A model generated the notes under the pieces. The model saw only the letters and a list, made by a program, of their open reading frames with translations. It was not told where the DNA came from and ran no database searches. Position numbers and translations under genes: made by a program. Shown in pieces: positions 13,325 to 21,966 of a stretch of 46,934 nt of DNA. Origin of the DNA: Lachnospiraceae bacterium. GTDB lineage: Bacteria; Bacillota; Clostridia; Lachnospirales; Lachnospiraceae. Position 1 is the first letter of the stretch. Each line of letters opens with the position of its first letter. The stretch lies in assembly GCA_017935565.1 (NCBI GenBank), contig JAGBHK010000003.1, positions 1-46,934 on the forward strand. Direction: 5' to 3'.

Positions 13325-14989
13325 ATGAAAGAAAAAATTATTAAGTCAACAATTTTACAAATGATAGGTTTTGGTGCAGCACGGGTTGTTATTTATAATT
13401 ATAATCCTATTGGTATTGCATATTACATAGCGTTAAGTTGTAGTCGTATTATAAGATGGCCGGCATTTCCAATTATGCTTGTTTCTATGTTTATGGTTAT
13501 GGATGTACTAACTGTTGCAAAATACGCATTGATTATGATGGCAATTTCCATAATATTTTGGATTTTTGAAACGAGAACAAACAGAGTTAATATTTTGGCA
13601 GGAGCCTTTGTTGGTGCTGGAATAATGTTATTTATGGAACTGACGGATGTGTTCCTTAAAAATCAGGGGACGCGAGAAGGAATGCTAGCAATGACTACAT
13701 CGGTGTTAGCATTTTCATTGTCAATAATTCTGTATAATGTAATGTTGTTTTTTATTTCTGGTGGTAGTAGAAAAAATGATTCCTATAAAAAACAAAAGAA
13801 AAGGCATACAGATATGGTAAATGCCTATGAAGAGCGAATTGGACATGTGTCAAAGGCTCTTGAGCGAATGGGAAAATGTATTGAGGAATTAAAAGACGAT
13901 TATGAAATGAAAGAAATAAAATGTAGATGCAATGAGTGTAAAACATTGTTGAGGCAAAATCGAATATATAGGAATAAATTGAATGAAAGTAAGAAGGTGA
14001 TTTCATTGCAATTATATGAAATTTCAAAGGTATTAAAGAATTTTTCGTATGATTGTTATGATATGAAGCGAGTGGAAGAAGACCAGGAAGAAAGGCTGAA
14101 GGATGAATTATTGCAAAAAGGTATTATTTTGAGACGAATTGTGGTTTTATCAAGTAAAAAAGGTATTGATGAAATTATAGTAACAATGCGAGCTAAAAGA
14201 GGAAAAAATGTTGCAATTAGAGAGATTGAAAAAATCATTGGTAGGGTCTTTGTAAAAAATGTAAAACTGGTTAATGATGAATATCGAATGGTTAATTCGG
14301 AGGAAATTACGTATCGATTTAAGGAAGAACCGAACTTCATTGTGTTACATGGAATCGCAAAAAATTCAAAGGATGAGGAGGTTTCTGGGGATTCGTTTAG
14401 TTGTATTGAGTTGAATTCGGGGCAAACTATTTTAAGTATTTCGGATGGTATGGGCACAGGATTAAAAGCTTATAAAGAAAGCGAAATGGTGGTTGATTTA
14501 CTGGAAGAGTTCGCGTATGGAGGATTTGATGAAGAGGTTGCTCTTAGAATGATAAACAGTATTTTTACATTAAATGGAGAAGAAACGGCCACAGCGACGG
14601 TAGACATGGGAATAATCGACAGATACTCGGGGGTGTGCGATTTTGTAAAATTAGGAGCTGCCTCAACATATGTTAAGCGTGGAGATTGGTTAGAAGTTAT
14701 AAAGTCAACTTCATTGCCTATAGGTGGCGAGGAATTTGTTGATATGGAAAGCACAAGTAAGAAGTTGTACGACGGAGATTTTGTAATTATGATGTCAGAT
14801 GGGCTTATGGAGGCTGTGGAAAGTCAAGAAAAAGAGGAAGCCCTGGGGGAAATTATTATGGGTATAAAATCGTTGAAACCTAAAGAAATGGCACATGAAA
14901 TATTGTCTAGAACACTTGAACTTACAAAGAGTAATAAAAGAGATGATATGACGGTTATGGTTACTGGAATTTGGGATAAATATGCTTGA
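13325..14989 (+). CDS. spoIIE: Stage II sporulation protein E, compact form
   Basis: This PP2C-type Ser phosphatase dephosphorylates SpoIIAA to activate sigma F and also localises to the division septum. The C-terminal 200 residues contain the phosphatase motifs SISDGMGTG and MMSDGLMEA with a GGEEF segment. The N-terminal 145 residues hold only about four to five membrane helices, against about ten in Bacillus SpoIIE, and total length is 554 rather than about 800. The start at 13325 follows AGGTGG; a frame from 13250 lacks a binding site. It is followed by tilS 46 bases later. Confidence 0.88.
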   Translation: MKEKIIKSTILQMIGFGAARVVIYNYNPIGIAYYIALSCSRIIRWPAFPIMLVSMFMVMDVLTVAKYALIMMAISIIFWIFETRTNRVNILAGAFVGAGIMLFMELTDVFLKNQGTREGMLAMTTSVLAFSLSIILYNVMLFFISGGSRKNDSYKKQKKRHTDMVNAYEERIGHVSKALERMGKCIEELKDDYEMKEIKCRCNECKTLLRQNRIYRNKLNESKKVISLQLYEISKVLKNFSYDCYDMKRVEEDQEERLKDELLQKGIILRRIVVLSSKKGIDEIIVTMRAKRGKNVAIREIEKIIGRVFVKNVKLVNDEYRMVNSEEITYRFKEEPNFIVLHGIAKNSKDEEVSGDSFSCIELNSGQTILSISDGMGTGLKAYKESEMVVDLLEEFAYGGFDEEVALRMINSIFTLNGEETATATVDMGIIDRYSGVCDFVKLGAASTYVKRGDWLEVIKSTSLPIGGEEFVDMESTSKKLYDGDFVIMMSDGLMEAVESQEKEEALGEIIMGIKSLKPKEMAHEILSRTLELTKSNKRDDMTVMVTGIWDKYA

Positions 14990-15035
14990 TTTTAGAGATT
15001 TTATCAAGTATAGTAGATAAATGGAGGAAAAAACA

Positions 15036-16421
15036 TTGTTAGATAAAATTAGAGAATACATAAAATTTAATAATTTGATAAACGATGGTGACAAAGTTTT
15101 GGTGGGCGTTTCCGGTGGTGCGGATTCGATGTGTCTGCTTTCGGTTCTGTTGGACTTTTCTATTGATGTATGTGTTGTTCATATTAATCATATGCTTCGT
15201 GGAAAAGATGCCGAAGAAGACCAGCTCTATGTGGAAAACTTTTGCCGTGATAAAGGTATTAAATGCTATTCATTTTCATATGATGTAGATAAAATCGCAA
15301 AAGAGAAAAAAATATCATGTGAAGAGGCTGGAAGAATGGTGAGATATGAGGCTTTTAACAATGTGTTAAAAGAGGAAGGTTGCCAAAAGATTGCGGTGGC
15401 GCATAATGCTGATGACAATGCGGAGACGATTCTACATAACCTTTTTAGAGGCACGGGGTTAAAAGGTCTTGTTGGAATTGCACCGAAGCGAGATGTTATT
15501 ATTAGACCGCTTTTGGAAACTACAAGAGCCGAAATTGAAAGCTATTTAAAGGCTAAAAATATTGAATTTAGAAGTGATGCTACAAATTTTGAAGATATAT
15601 ATACACGAAACAAAATTCGAAACGCGGTACTTACTTATGCTAAAGAAAACATTAATGTAAATGTTTCGGGACACATTACAAATACTGGTAAAATGCTTGG
15701 CGAAATAGATGATTTTATTGAGATTGAGGGAAATAAAGCATACTGCACAACGGTATCTGAAACAGATAATGGTATACTGATTTTAGATGAAGGCTTTGAA
15801 GAGTTACATATTGTAATTAAGAGATATATCGTAAGAACTGTCCTTAGTAAGGTTTCGGGAAGTTTAAAGGATATTACCCACAGACATATCGAGGATGTTT
15901 TGGGATTGTTTAATAATCAGGTATCAAAGAATGTAAACTTGCCATATGATATGGTTGCCAGAAGAACTTATGATGGTGTTGTTGTTGAAAAAATCATTGT
16001 TAATAATGTTTCTAATGCTACATATGATGAGATAAAAGTTTGTAGATTTGGTGAATTTTTATTGGGACCGAATGGGAAAAAACTTGTAGTTTCGCCATTT
16101 TCTAAAGAAGAGTGGGAAACTAAGGAAAATAAATATGAAGAAAAAATGTATACTAAATGGTTGGATTGTGATATACTAGAGCGTAATTTGGTAATTCGTA
16201 CCAGAAGGCCTAAAGACTATATTGTGGTCGATGGTAACGGTTCTAAAAAGAAATTAAAAGACTATTTTATAGATTTGAAGATACCAAAAAATGATAGAGA
16301 TAGTGTATTATTACTAGCCGATGGGGAAGAAATTCTGTGGGTTATCGGTTACAGAATAAACTATAATTATAAGATTACAAAAGAAACTAAAAATATTGTT
16401 GAATTTAGGTACATAGAATAA
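15036..16421 (+). CDS. tilS: tRNA(Ile)-lysidine synthetase TilS
   Basis: This enzyme modifies C34 of tRNA-Ile(CAU) to lysidine using ATP and lysine. The N-type PP-loop motif VGVSGGADSMCLL is near residue 25, with the family's HNADDNAET motif after it. The C-terminal TilS domain (TRRPKDYI ... KKLKDYFIDLKIP) is present. I place the start at TTG 15036. GGAGG lies 8 bases before it, and the resulting N-terminus (M-LDKIREYIK) fits the family. The upstream ATG at 15021 contains that ribosome-binding site. The protein is 461 residues. Confidence 0.92.
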   Translation: MLDKIREYIKFNNLINDGDKVLVGVSGGADSMCLLSVLLDFSIDVCVVHINHMLRGKDAEEDQLYVENFCRDKGIKCYSFSYDVDKIAKEKKISCEEAGRMVRYEAFNNVLKEEGCQKIAVAHNADDNAETILHNLFRGTGLKGLVGIAPKRDVIIRPLLETTRAEIESYLKAKNIEFRSDATNFEDIYTRNKIRNAVLTYAKENINVNVSGHITNTGKMLGEIDDFIEIEGNKAYCTTVSETDNGILILDEGFEELHIVIKRYIVRTVLSKVSGSLKDITHRHIEDVLGLFNNQVSKNVNLPYDMVARRTYDGVVVEKIIVNNVSNATYDEIKVCRFGEFLLGPNGKKLVVSPFSKEEWETKENKYEEKMYTKWLDCDILERNLVIRTRRPKDYIVVDGNGSKKKLKDYFIDLKIPKNDRDSVLLLADGEEILWVIGYRINYNYKITKETKNIVEFRYIE

Positions 16422-16441
16422 AGGAATAAGAGGATAAAGAG

Positions 16442-16963
16442 ATGAGTGATAAGATTAGAACATTGATTTCTGAATCGGATGTTAATAGGCGTATTGCAGA
16501 GATTGCAGAGCAGATTAATCAAGATTATGCAGGTGAAGAGGTTAGATTGATTTGTATTTTGAAGGGTAGTGTGTTTTTTACATGTGAACTTGCAAAGAGA
16601 ATTAATTTGCCTGTAACCATTGATTTTATGCAGGTTTCAAGCTATGGCAATGGAACAACTAGCAGTGGAAGAGTTAGAATTGCAAAGGATTTAGATGAGT
16701 CGGTTGAAGGTATGAATATTATCGTTATTGAAGATATTATTGATTCTGGAAGAACTCTTAGTTATCTTATGGATATTTTAAAAGCTAGAAATCCAAAGTC
16801 TATTAAGCTTTGTACTCTTTTAGATAAGCCAGACAGAAGAGTTGTTGATATTGATGTTGACTATACAGGTTTTGAAATTCCAGATGAATTTGTTGTAGGT
16901 TATGGATTAGATTATGCACAAAAATATAGAAATTTACCATATGTTGGAGTGGTAGAATTATAG
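16442..16963 (+). CDS. hpt: Hypoxanthine phosphoribosyltransferase
   Basis: This 173-residue purine-salvage enzyme converts hypoxanthine or guanine with PRPP to IMP or GMP. The PRPP-binding loop [13 protein letters not shown]-type sequence ([14 protein letters not shown]) is near 97-110. The flexible-loop residues [11 protein letters not shown] are near 73-83, and the purine-site segment [20 protein letters not shown] follows. It sits between tilS and ftsH, the classic Firmicute order, 20 bases after tilS. Confidence 0.95.
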   Translation: MSDKIRTLISESDVNRRIAEIAEQINQDYAGEEVRLICILKGSVFFTCELAKRINLPVTIDFMQVSSYGNGTTSSGRVRIAKDLDESVEGMNIIVIEDIIDSGRTLSYLMDILKARNPKSIKLCTLLDKPDRRVVDIDVDYTGFEIPDEFVVGYGLDYAQKYRNLPYVGVVEL

Positions 16964-16982
16964 TAATTTAGGAGGAAATGTA

Positions 16983-18797
16983 ATGAAGAAGCAGACAAAA
17001 GGTTTGGGATTTTATTTTGTAATCATTATGTTGATTTCTCTTATCCTTTATATGGTTGCAACCATTGGAGCTAACAAGTCGGAATATAATTATACAAAAT
17101 TTATAGAAGACTTAAAAGAAGAGAAGATTAATGAGATAACCATTAGCCAGAATATGGAGGTCCCAACAGGTTATTTAATCATTAAGTTTGATGATAACAA
17201 TAAGGAAACATTGTATGTATCAGATGTAAATGAAGCTATAGCAGATATGCGTAGTTATGATTTTGATGATTACACATTGGAGGACGTAGAAGGAGAAAAT
17301 ATCTTCATAGAAGTAATTCTTCCATTTGGATTTGCCATAGTTGTTTTATTTATCATTTTAGCAATGTTAAACGGAAATGGAGCTGGCGGTGGCGGCGGAA
17401 AGATGATGAATTTCGGTAAGAGCCGCGCTAAGATGTCTACAGATAGTAAGACGACATTTGATAATGTTGCAGGTCTTGCAGAAGAAAAAGAGGATTTGGA
17501 AGAAATCGTTGATTTCCTTAAATTCCCTAAGAAATACATAGAAGTTGGTGCAAGAATTCCAAAGGGTGTTATTTTAGTAGGTCCTCCTGGAACAGGTAAG
17601 ACACTTCTTGCTAAGGCGATAGCCGGTGAAGCGAAGGTGCCATTCTTTAGCATTTCTGGTTCGGATTTCGTAGAAATGTTTGTTGGTGTTGGTGCATCAA
17701 GAGTAAGAGATTTGTTTGAAGAAGCAAAGAAGAATTCACCATGTATCGTATTTATCGACGAAATCGACGCAGTTGCAAGACGTCGTGGAACAGGTATGGG
17801 TGGCGGACATGACGAAAGAGAACAGACTCTCAATCAGTTATTAGTTGAGATGGATGGTTTTGGAGTGAATGAAGGCATTATCGTTATGGCTGCAACAAAC
17901 AGAGTTGATATTCTTGACCCTGCGATTTTACGTCCAGGTCGTTTTGATAGAAAGATTTATGTTGGAAAACCTGATGTTAAGGGTAGACAGGAAATATTAC
18001 AAGTACATTCAAAGGATAAGCCTTTAAGTGATGATGTTGATATGGAAAGAATCGCCAGAACAACAGCAGGATTTACAGGTGCTGACCTTGAAAATCTTAT
18101 GAATGAATCAGCTATTGCAGCTGCTAAGGCTGATAGAAAGTTTATTACACAGGAAGATATTGATAAGTCATTTATTAAGATTGGAATCGGCGCTGAAAAG
18201 AGAAGTAGAATTATTTCTGAAAAAGAAAAGAAGATTACAGCTTACCACGAGGCTGGTCACGCAATATTGTTCCATGTACTTCCAGATGTTGGACCTGTAC
18301 ATACAGTTTCTGTTATCCCAACAGGCAATGGAGCAGCAGGTTATACAATGCCACTTCCTGAAAAGGATGAAATGTTTAACTCAAAGGGCAAGATGCTTCA
18401 GGATATTATGGTAAGCCTTGGTGGACGTATTGCAGAGGAAATTATCTTCGAGGATATTACAACAGGTGCTTCACAGGATATCAAGCAGGCAACAGCTATG
18501 GCTAAAGCAATGGTTACAAGATATGGTATGTCAGAAAATCTTGGTCTTATCAGCTATGGCAATGATGATGACGAAGTATTTATTGGAAAAGATTTTGCTC
18601 ATAGTTCAAGAGGCTATGCAGAAGATACAGCTTCTAAGATTGATGCAGAAATTAAGAACATTATAGATGATTGCTACAAGAAGGCGAAAGACCTTATCTT
18701 GAAGCATAAGAATGTTCTTGAGAAATGTGCAGAACTTCTTATCGAAAAAGAAAAGATTGGAACAGAAGAGTTTGAAGCATTATTTGAAGAAGTTTAG
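16983..18797 (+). CDS. ftsH: ATP-dependent zinc metalloprotease FtsH
   Basis: This membrane-anchored AAA+ protease degrades misfolded and regulatory proteins. It has two N-terminal membrane helices (about 8-28 and 109-129) flanking a small extracytoplasmic domain, then a Gly-rich linker. The Walker A GPPGTGKT is at 200-207, with Walker B FIDEIDA and the second region of homology [17 protein letters not shown]. The C-terminal protease has the zinc site HEAGH. At 604 residues it is a normal length. The ribosome-binding site AGGAGG lies 7 bases upstream. It is the last gene of the tilS-hpt-ftsH cluster. Confidence 0.96.
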   Translation: MKKQTKGLGFYFVIIMLISLILYMVATIGANKSEYNYTKFIEDLKEEKINEITISQNMEVPTGYLIIKFDDNNKETLYVSDVNEAIADMRSYDFDDYTLEDVEGENIFIEVILPFGFAIVVLFIILAMLNGNGAGGGGGKMMNFGKSRAKMSTDSKTTFDNVAGLAEEKEDLEEIVDFLKFPKKYIEVGARIPKGVILVGPPGTGKTLLAKAIAGEAKVPFFSISGSDFVEMFVGVGASRVRDLFEEAKKNSPCIVFIDEIDAVARRRGTGMGGGHDEREQTLNQLLVEMDGFGVNEGIIVMAATNRVDILDPAILRPGRFDRKIYVGKPDVKGRQEILQVHSKDKPLSDDVDMERIARTTAGFTGADLENLMNESAIAAAKADRKFITQEDIDKSFIKIGIGAEKRSRIISEKEKKITAYHEAGHAILFHVLPDVGPVHTVSVIPTGNGAAGYTMPLPEKDEMFNSKGKMLQDIMVSLGGRIAEEIIFEDITTGASQDIKQATAMAKAMVTRYGMSENLGLISYGNDDDEVFIGKDFAHSSRGYAEDTASKIDAEIKNIIDDCYKKAKDLILKHKNVLEKCAELLIEKEKIGTEEFEALFEEV

Positions 18798-18832
18798 AAA
18801 TGGTAAAGATTTAAATTATTATGAATAAATTG

Positions 18833-18861
18833 TTGATTTTTTTGACATAATTCATTATAAT
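18833..18861 (+). promoter_or_regulatory. Promoter of the riboswitch-controlled ATPase gene
   Basis: TTGATT (18833-18838), 17 bases, TATAAT (18856-18861). Transcription would start near 18868, just before the riboswitch aptamer. A nearby TTGACA (18842-18847) has no -10 at workable spacing. Confidence 0.65.
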
Positions 18862-18881
18862 GCCACTTATAACTAAATTAA

Positions 18882-18980
18882 TTCCTATACAAAAAGGGAG
18901 TAGTTGCATATAATCATAGTAGATTATATGTCCTGGTTTTCGTCAGTACGTTTGCTTTTGCAGACCGGAGGCTAGGGAAC
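18882..18980 (+). promoter_or_regulatory. yybP-ykoY family (Mn2+) riboswitch aptamer
   Basis: The conserved elements of the class are present in order: AAAAAGGGAGTAG (18891-18903), a variable hairpin CATATAATC/GATTATATG (18907-18930), the loop CGTCAGTACG (18941-18950), and GCAGACCGGAGGCTAGGG (18960-18977). UUCCUA (18882-18887) can pair with UAGGGAA (18973-18979) to close the junction. This family senses Mn2+ and commonly precedes P-type ATPase or exporter genes, as here. Identification is by recalled consensus, not by a covariance search. Confidence 0.82.
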
Positions 18981-18997
18981 ATAAAGATGTTAAACGA

Positions 18998-19042
18998 GAC
19001 TTTTTGTGTGTGTCTTTTTGATACACACAAAAAGTCTTTTTT
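18998..19042 (+). terminator. Riboswitch expression-platform terminator
   Basis: GACTTTTTGTGTGT (18998-19011) pairs perfectly with ACACACAAAAAGTC (19023-19036) and is followed by six T. It lies 18 bases past the aptamer and 270 bases before the gene, so it likely decides readthrough. Within the aptamer ACAAAAAG (18889-18896) is also complementary to CTTTTTGT (19000-19007), a candidate antiterminator pairing. Confidence 0.8.
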
Positions 19043-19060
19043 GCGCGAAGCAGTGAGCCA

Positions 19061-19155
19061 AGCGACGATAGTCGCTAGAAACAATAAATATAAGGAAACT
19101 TTTGCTTGCAAAAAAGTTGACTTATATTTATTGTTTCGATGACGGGAACCGTCAT
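19061..19155. repeat. Composite palindromic element B (leader hairpins)
   Basis: Three hairpins follow one another in the ATPase leader: AGCGAC-gata-GTCGCT (19061-19076); a 17-bp perfect stem GAAACAATAAATATAAG (19078-19094) with 19121-19137, whose inner part pairs AACTTTT with AAAAAGTT; and ATGACGG-gaa-CCGTCAT (19139-19155). It has no coding potential. The arrangement (long AT-rich hairpin beside short GC hairpins) matches the elements near 4.7 and 23.7 kb. Confidence 0.6.
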
Positions 19156-19159
19156 TTGG

Positions 19160-19298
19160 CGAACGCCGCGACAGCGAGCAACTTATGTTGCGAGCGGAAA
19201 GAGGCGGTGAAGCGAACGCCGCGACAGCGAGCAACTTATGTTGCGAGCGGAAAGAGGCGGTGAAGCGAACGCCGCGACAGCGAGCGACGAAAGTCGTA
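19160..19298. repeat. 53-bp tandem repeat, 2.6 copies, in the ATPase leader
   Basis: Copies begin at 19160, 19213 and 19266 with CGAACGCCGCGACAGCGAGC. The first two are identical over the full 53 bases. Each full unit contains a GCAAC-ttat-GTTGC hairpin. The third breaks after 20 bases into GACGAAAGTC. The block is GC-rich in an AT-rich genome and ends 10 bases before the ribosome-binding site AAAGGAAG. There are no unique spacers, so it is not CRISPR. Confidence 0.85.
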
Positions 19299-19314
19299 AG
19301 AAAGGAAGTATAGT

Positions 19315-21921
19315 ATGAAAGAAATTTATCAAACATCTAAAGAAGAACTTTTAAAAGAAGTTGATGTGACCAAGGGGTTGACAGATGACGATGTCTGTCT
19401 TTTGTTGGCCACAAAGGGTGAAAATGTATTGCAGGAATCTGAAAAAAAGAGTGGATTTCAGATTTTTTTAGAGCAGTTTAAAGATTTGCTTGTAATTATA
19501 TTAATTGTAGCAGCTGTAATCTCAATGATTTCAGGAAATGTTGAAAGTACAATTGTTATTTTTGCAGTTATCATTCTTAATGCAATTTTAGGTACAGTAC
19601 AGTATTTAAAGGCTGAGAAATCATTGGAATCTTTAAAAGCATTGTCATCACCACACACAAAGGTTATCAGAAATGGTCTTACACAGGAAATAGATTCAAA
19701 GAAGGTTGTACCTGGTGATATTTTATTGCTTGAAGCGGGCGATATGATTGTTGCAGATGGTAGAATTATTGATAACTTCTCATTGCAGGTAAATGAAAGT
19801 TCACTTACAGGTGAGTCAACAAATGTTGATAAAAAAGATGAAAACATTGAGATGGAAGTTCCATTGGCGGACAGAATCAATATGGTTTATTCAGGAACAT
19901 TAGTTACTTATGGTAGAGCAAAAATACTCGTTACAGGTACTGGTATGGATACTGAAATGGGTAAAATTGCCACACTTATGAATAATACAAAAAATAAGAA
20001 AACACCATTGCAGGTAAGTTTAGATGATTTTAGTAAGAAACTTGCAATTGTTATTATGACTATCAGTGTTTTGGTATTCGGTCTTAGATTGTGGCAGAAT
20101 GAACCAGTGCTTGATTCTTTGATGTTTGCAGTTGCATTGGCAGTTGCTGCGATTCCTGAAGCATTAAGTTCTATTGTTACAATTGTACAGGCTATGGGTA
20201 CAAGAAGAATGGCTGATGATAACGCCATAATAAAGGAATTGAAGGCAGTTGAAAGTTTAGGTTGTGTGTCTGTTATTTGTTCGGATAAGACAGGTACATT
20301 GACACAGAATAAGATGACTGTAAAAGAAATCTATGTGAATAATGAACTTTTCAAACCAGAAGAACTTGATTTGAAGAATAGACTTCACAGATATTTATTA
20401 TACACTGCAATATTGGATAATGATTCATTTATCAATGATGACAAAGGTGTTGGTGACCCTACAGAATATTGTCTTCTTACAATGGCAAGACAGGCGGGAC
20501 TTACAAATGCCGGTATTTCTGAAACTGACATTAGAGAAATGATGCCTAGAATGGAAGAAATTCCATTTGATTCAGACAGAAAACTTATGAGTTCAAAATA
20601 CAGAATACATGGCGTACCAACAGTTCTTACAAAGGGTGCTGTTGATATGCTTCTTGACAGAACAGTAAAAATCTACACTGCGGATGGTGTTAGAGAATTT
20701 ACTGCCGAAGATAAGGAAAATGTATTAAAACAGAACCAAACATTTTCAGAAAATGGACTTCGTGTGCTTGCATTTGCATATAAAGAAGTTGATGAAGATG
20801 ATGTTCTTACACTGGAAAATGAAACCGGATATACATTTATCGGTTTAGTATCGATGATTGACCCACCTAGAGAGGAATCGATGGAAGCTGTTAAAGATGC
20901 TATTGGTGCAGGTATTAAGCCAGTTATGATTACAGGTGACCATAAGGTTACAGCTACAGCTATTGCTAAACAGATTGGTATTTTCAAGGATGGAGACACA
21001 TCTGTTACCGGTCAGGAACTTGACGCAATGACTGATGAAGAGTTAGATGCTAAGCTTGCAGATATTTCAGTATATGCAAGAGTTTCGCCGGAAAATAAGA
21101 TTAGAATTGTTGATGCATGGCAGAGAAAGGGAAATATTGTTGCTATGACAGGTGATGGTGTAAATGACGCACCTGCGCTTAAGAAGGCTGATATCGGTAT
21201 TGCAATGGGTATCACTGGTACAGAAGTATCAAAAGATGCTGCGGCAATGATTTTAGCTGACGATAACTTTGCAACAATTATCAAAGCTGTTTTAAACGGT
21301 AGAAATGTTTATAGAAATATTTTAAATGCAATACAGTTCTTATTGTCAGGTAATCTTGCAGCTATTTTTGCAGTATTATATTGTTCATTCTTAGCTTTGG
21401 GAACACCATTTGAACCAGTGCATTTATTATTTATTAACCTTTTGACCGACTCATTACCAGCCCTTGCAATTGGTATGGAACCAACAGATAAGAGTCTTCT
21501 TAAGAATAAACCAAGAGACGCAAAACAGGGAATATTTACAAAGAAATTTGCTGGAATATTAGTGGTTTACGGTGCATTAATTGCAATTGTTACAATGATT
21601 GGTTATTATATAGGCCTTGAAGAAAGTGCAAAATCTGCCACAACAATGGCATTTGCAACTCTTACATTGGCTAGATTATTCCATGGATTTAACTTAAGAA
21701 GTGAAAAATCTATATTTAAGATTGGATTTATGAGCAATAAATGGAGCATTGGAGCATTTATTTTAGGTGTATTATTATTGGCGTTAGTATTATTTGCACC
21801 ATTTATGCACAAACTGTTTGTAATTGATCCTCTTAATGGTTCACAGGCGTTAAGTATTTTAATATTAGCGTTTATTCCAACAGCAGTTATCCAAATTGTA
21901 AGATTGTTTAAAAAGAATTAA
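19315..21921 (+). CDS. P-type cation-transporting ATPase (Ca2+ type; possible Mn2+ exporter)
   Basis: This 868-residue membrane pump of the P2A/PMCA-like group exports divalent cations using ATP. It shows an N-terminal cation-ATPase segment, TGES (about 165-168), and the ion-site motif IPEAL in TM4 (280-284). The phosphorylated Asp is near 324 in CSDKTGTLTQ. MVTGD-type (MITGDHK) and GDGVNDAPAL hinge motifs are present, with about six C-terminal helices. Such pumps are usually annotated as Ca2+ ATPases. The yybP-ykoY riboswitch upstream argues that Mn2+ is a physiological signal and perhaps a substrate. The ATG follows AAAGGAAG. Pyruvate kinase begins 45 bases after the stop. Confidence 0.9.
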   Translation: MKEIYQTSKEELLKEVDVTKGLTDDDVCLLLATKGENVLQESEKKSGFQIFLEQFKDLLVIILIVAAVISMISGNVESTIVIFAVIILNAILGTVQYLKAEKSLESLKALSSPHTKVIRNGLTQEIDSKKVVPGDILLLEAGDMIVADGRIIDNFSLQVNESSLTGESTNVDKKDENIEMEVPLADRINMVYSGTLVTYGRAKILVTGTGMDTEMGKIATLMNNTKNKKTPLQVSLDDFSKKLAIVIMTISVLVFGLRLWQNEPVLDSLMFAVALAVAAIPEALSSIVTIVQAMGTRRMADDNAIIKELKAVESLGCVSVICSDKTGTLTQNKMTVKEIYVNNELFKPEELDLKNRLHRYLLYTAILDNDSFINDDKGVGDPTEYCLLTMARQAGLTNAGISETDIREMMPRMEEIPFDSDRKLMSSKYRIHGVPTVLTKGAVDMLLDRTVKIYTADGVREFTAEDKENVLKQNQTFSENGLRVLAFAYKEVDEDDVLTLENETGYTFIGLVSMIDPPREESMEAVKDAIGAGIKPVMITGDHKVTATAIAKQIGIFKDGDTSVTGQELDAMTDEELDAKLADISVYARVSPENKIRIVDAWQRKGNIVAMTGDGVNDAPALKKADIGIAMGITGTEVSKDAAAMILADDNFATIIKAVLNGRNVYRNILNAIQFLLSGNLAAIFAVLYCSFLALGTPFEPVHLLFINLLTDSLPALAIGMEPTDKSLLKNKPRDAKQGIFTKKFAGILVVYGALIAIVTMIGYYIGLEESAKSATTMAFATLTLARLFHGFNLRSEKSIFKIGFMSNKWSIGAFILGVLLLALVLFAPFMHKLFVIDPLNGSQALSILILAFIPTAVIQIVRLFKKN

Positions 21922-21966
21922 GTTAGTATAATAGTTGTAAATTAGTAGTTATTGATAGGAGACTTT

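Noticed and set aside
17270-17833. Minus-strand 187-codon frame inside ftsH
   Set aside because: It is antisense to the Walker region of a clear ftsH gene and has no ribosome-binding site.
18842-18861. TTGACA plus TATAAT as a single promoter
   Set aside because: The spacing is only 8 bases; TTGATT at 18833 gives the correct 17-base spacing to the same TATAAT.
19160-19298. CRISPR array
   Set aside because: Repeats are contiguous 53-bp units with no unique spacers, and no cas genes occur in the window.
18914-19336. Minus-strand 140-codon frame
   Set aside because: It crosses the riboswitch, its terminator and the tandem repeat; the composition is that of GC-rich repeats, with no start signal.
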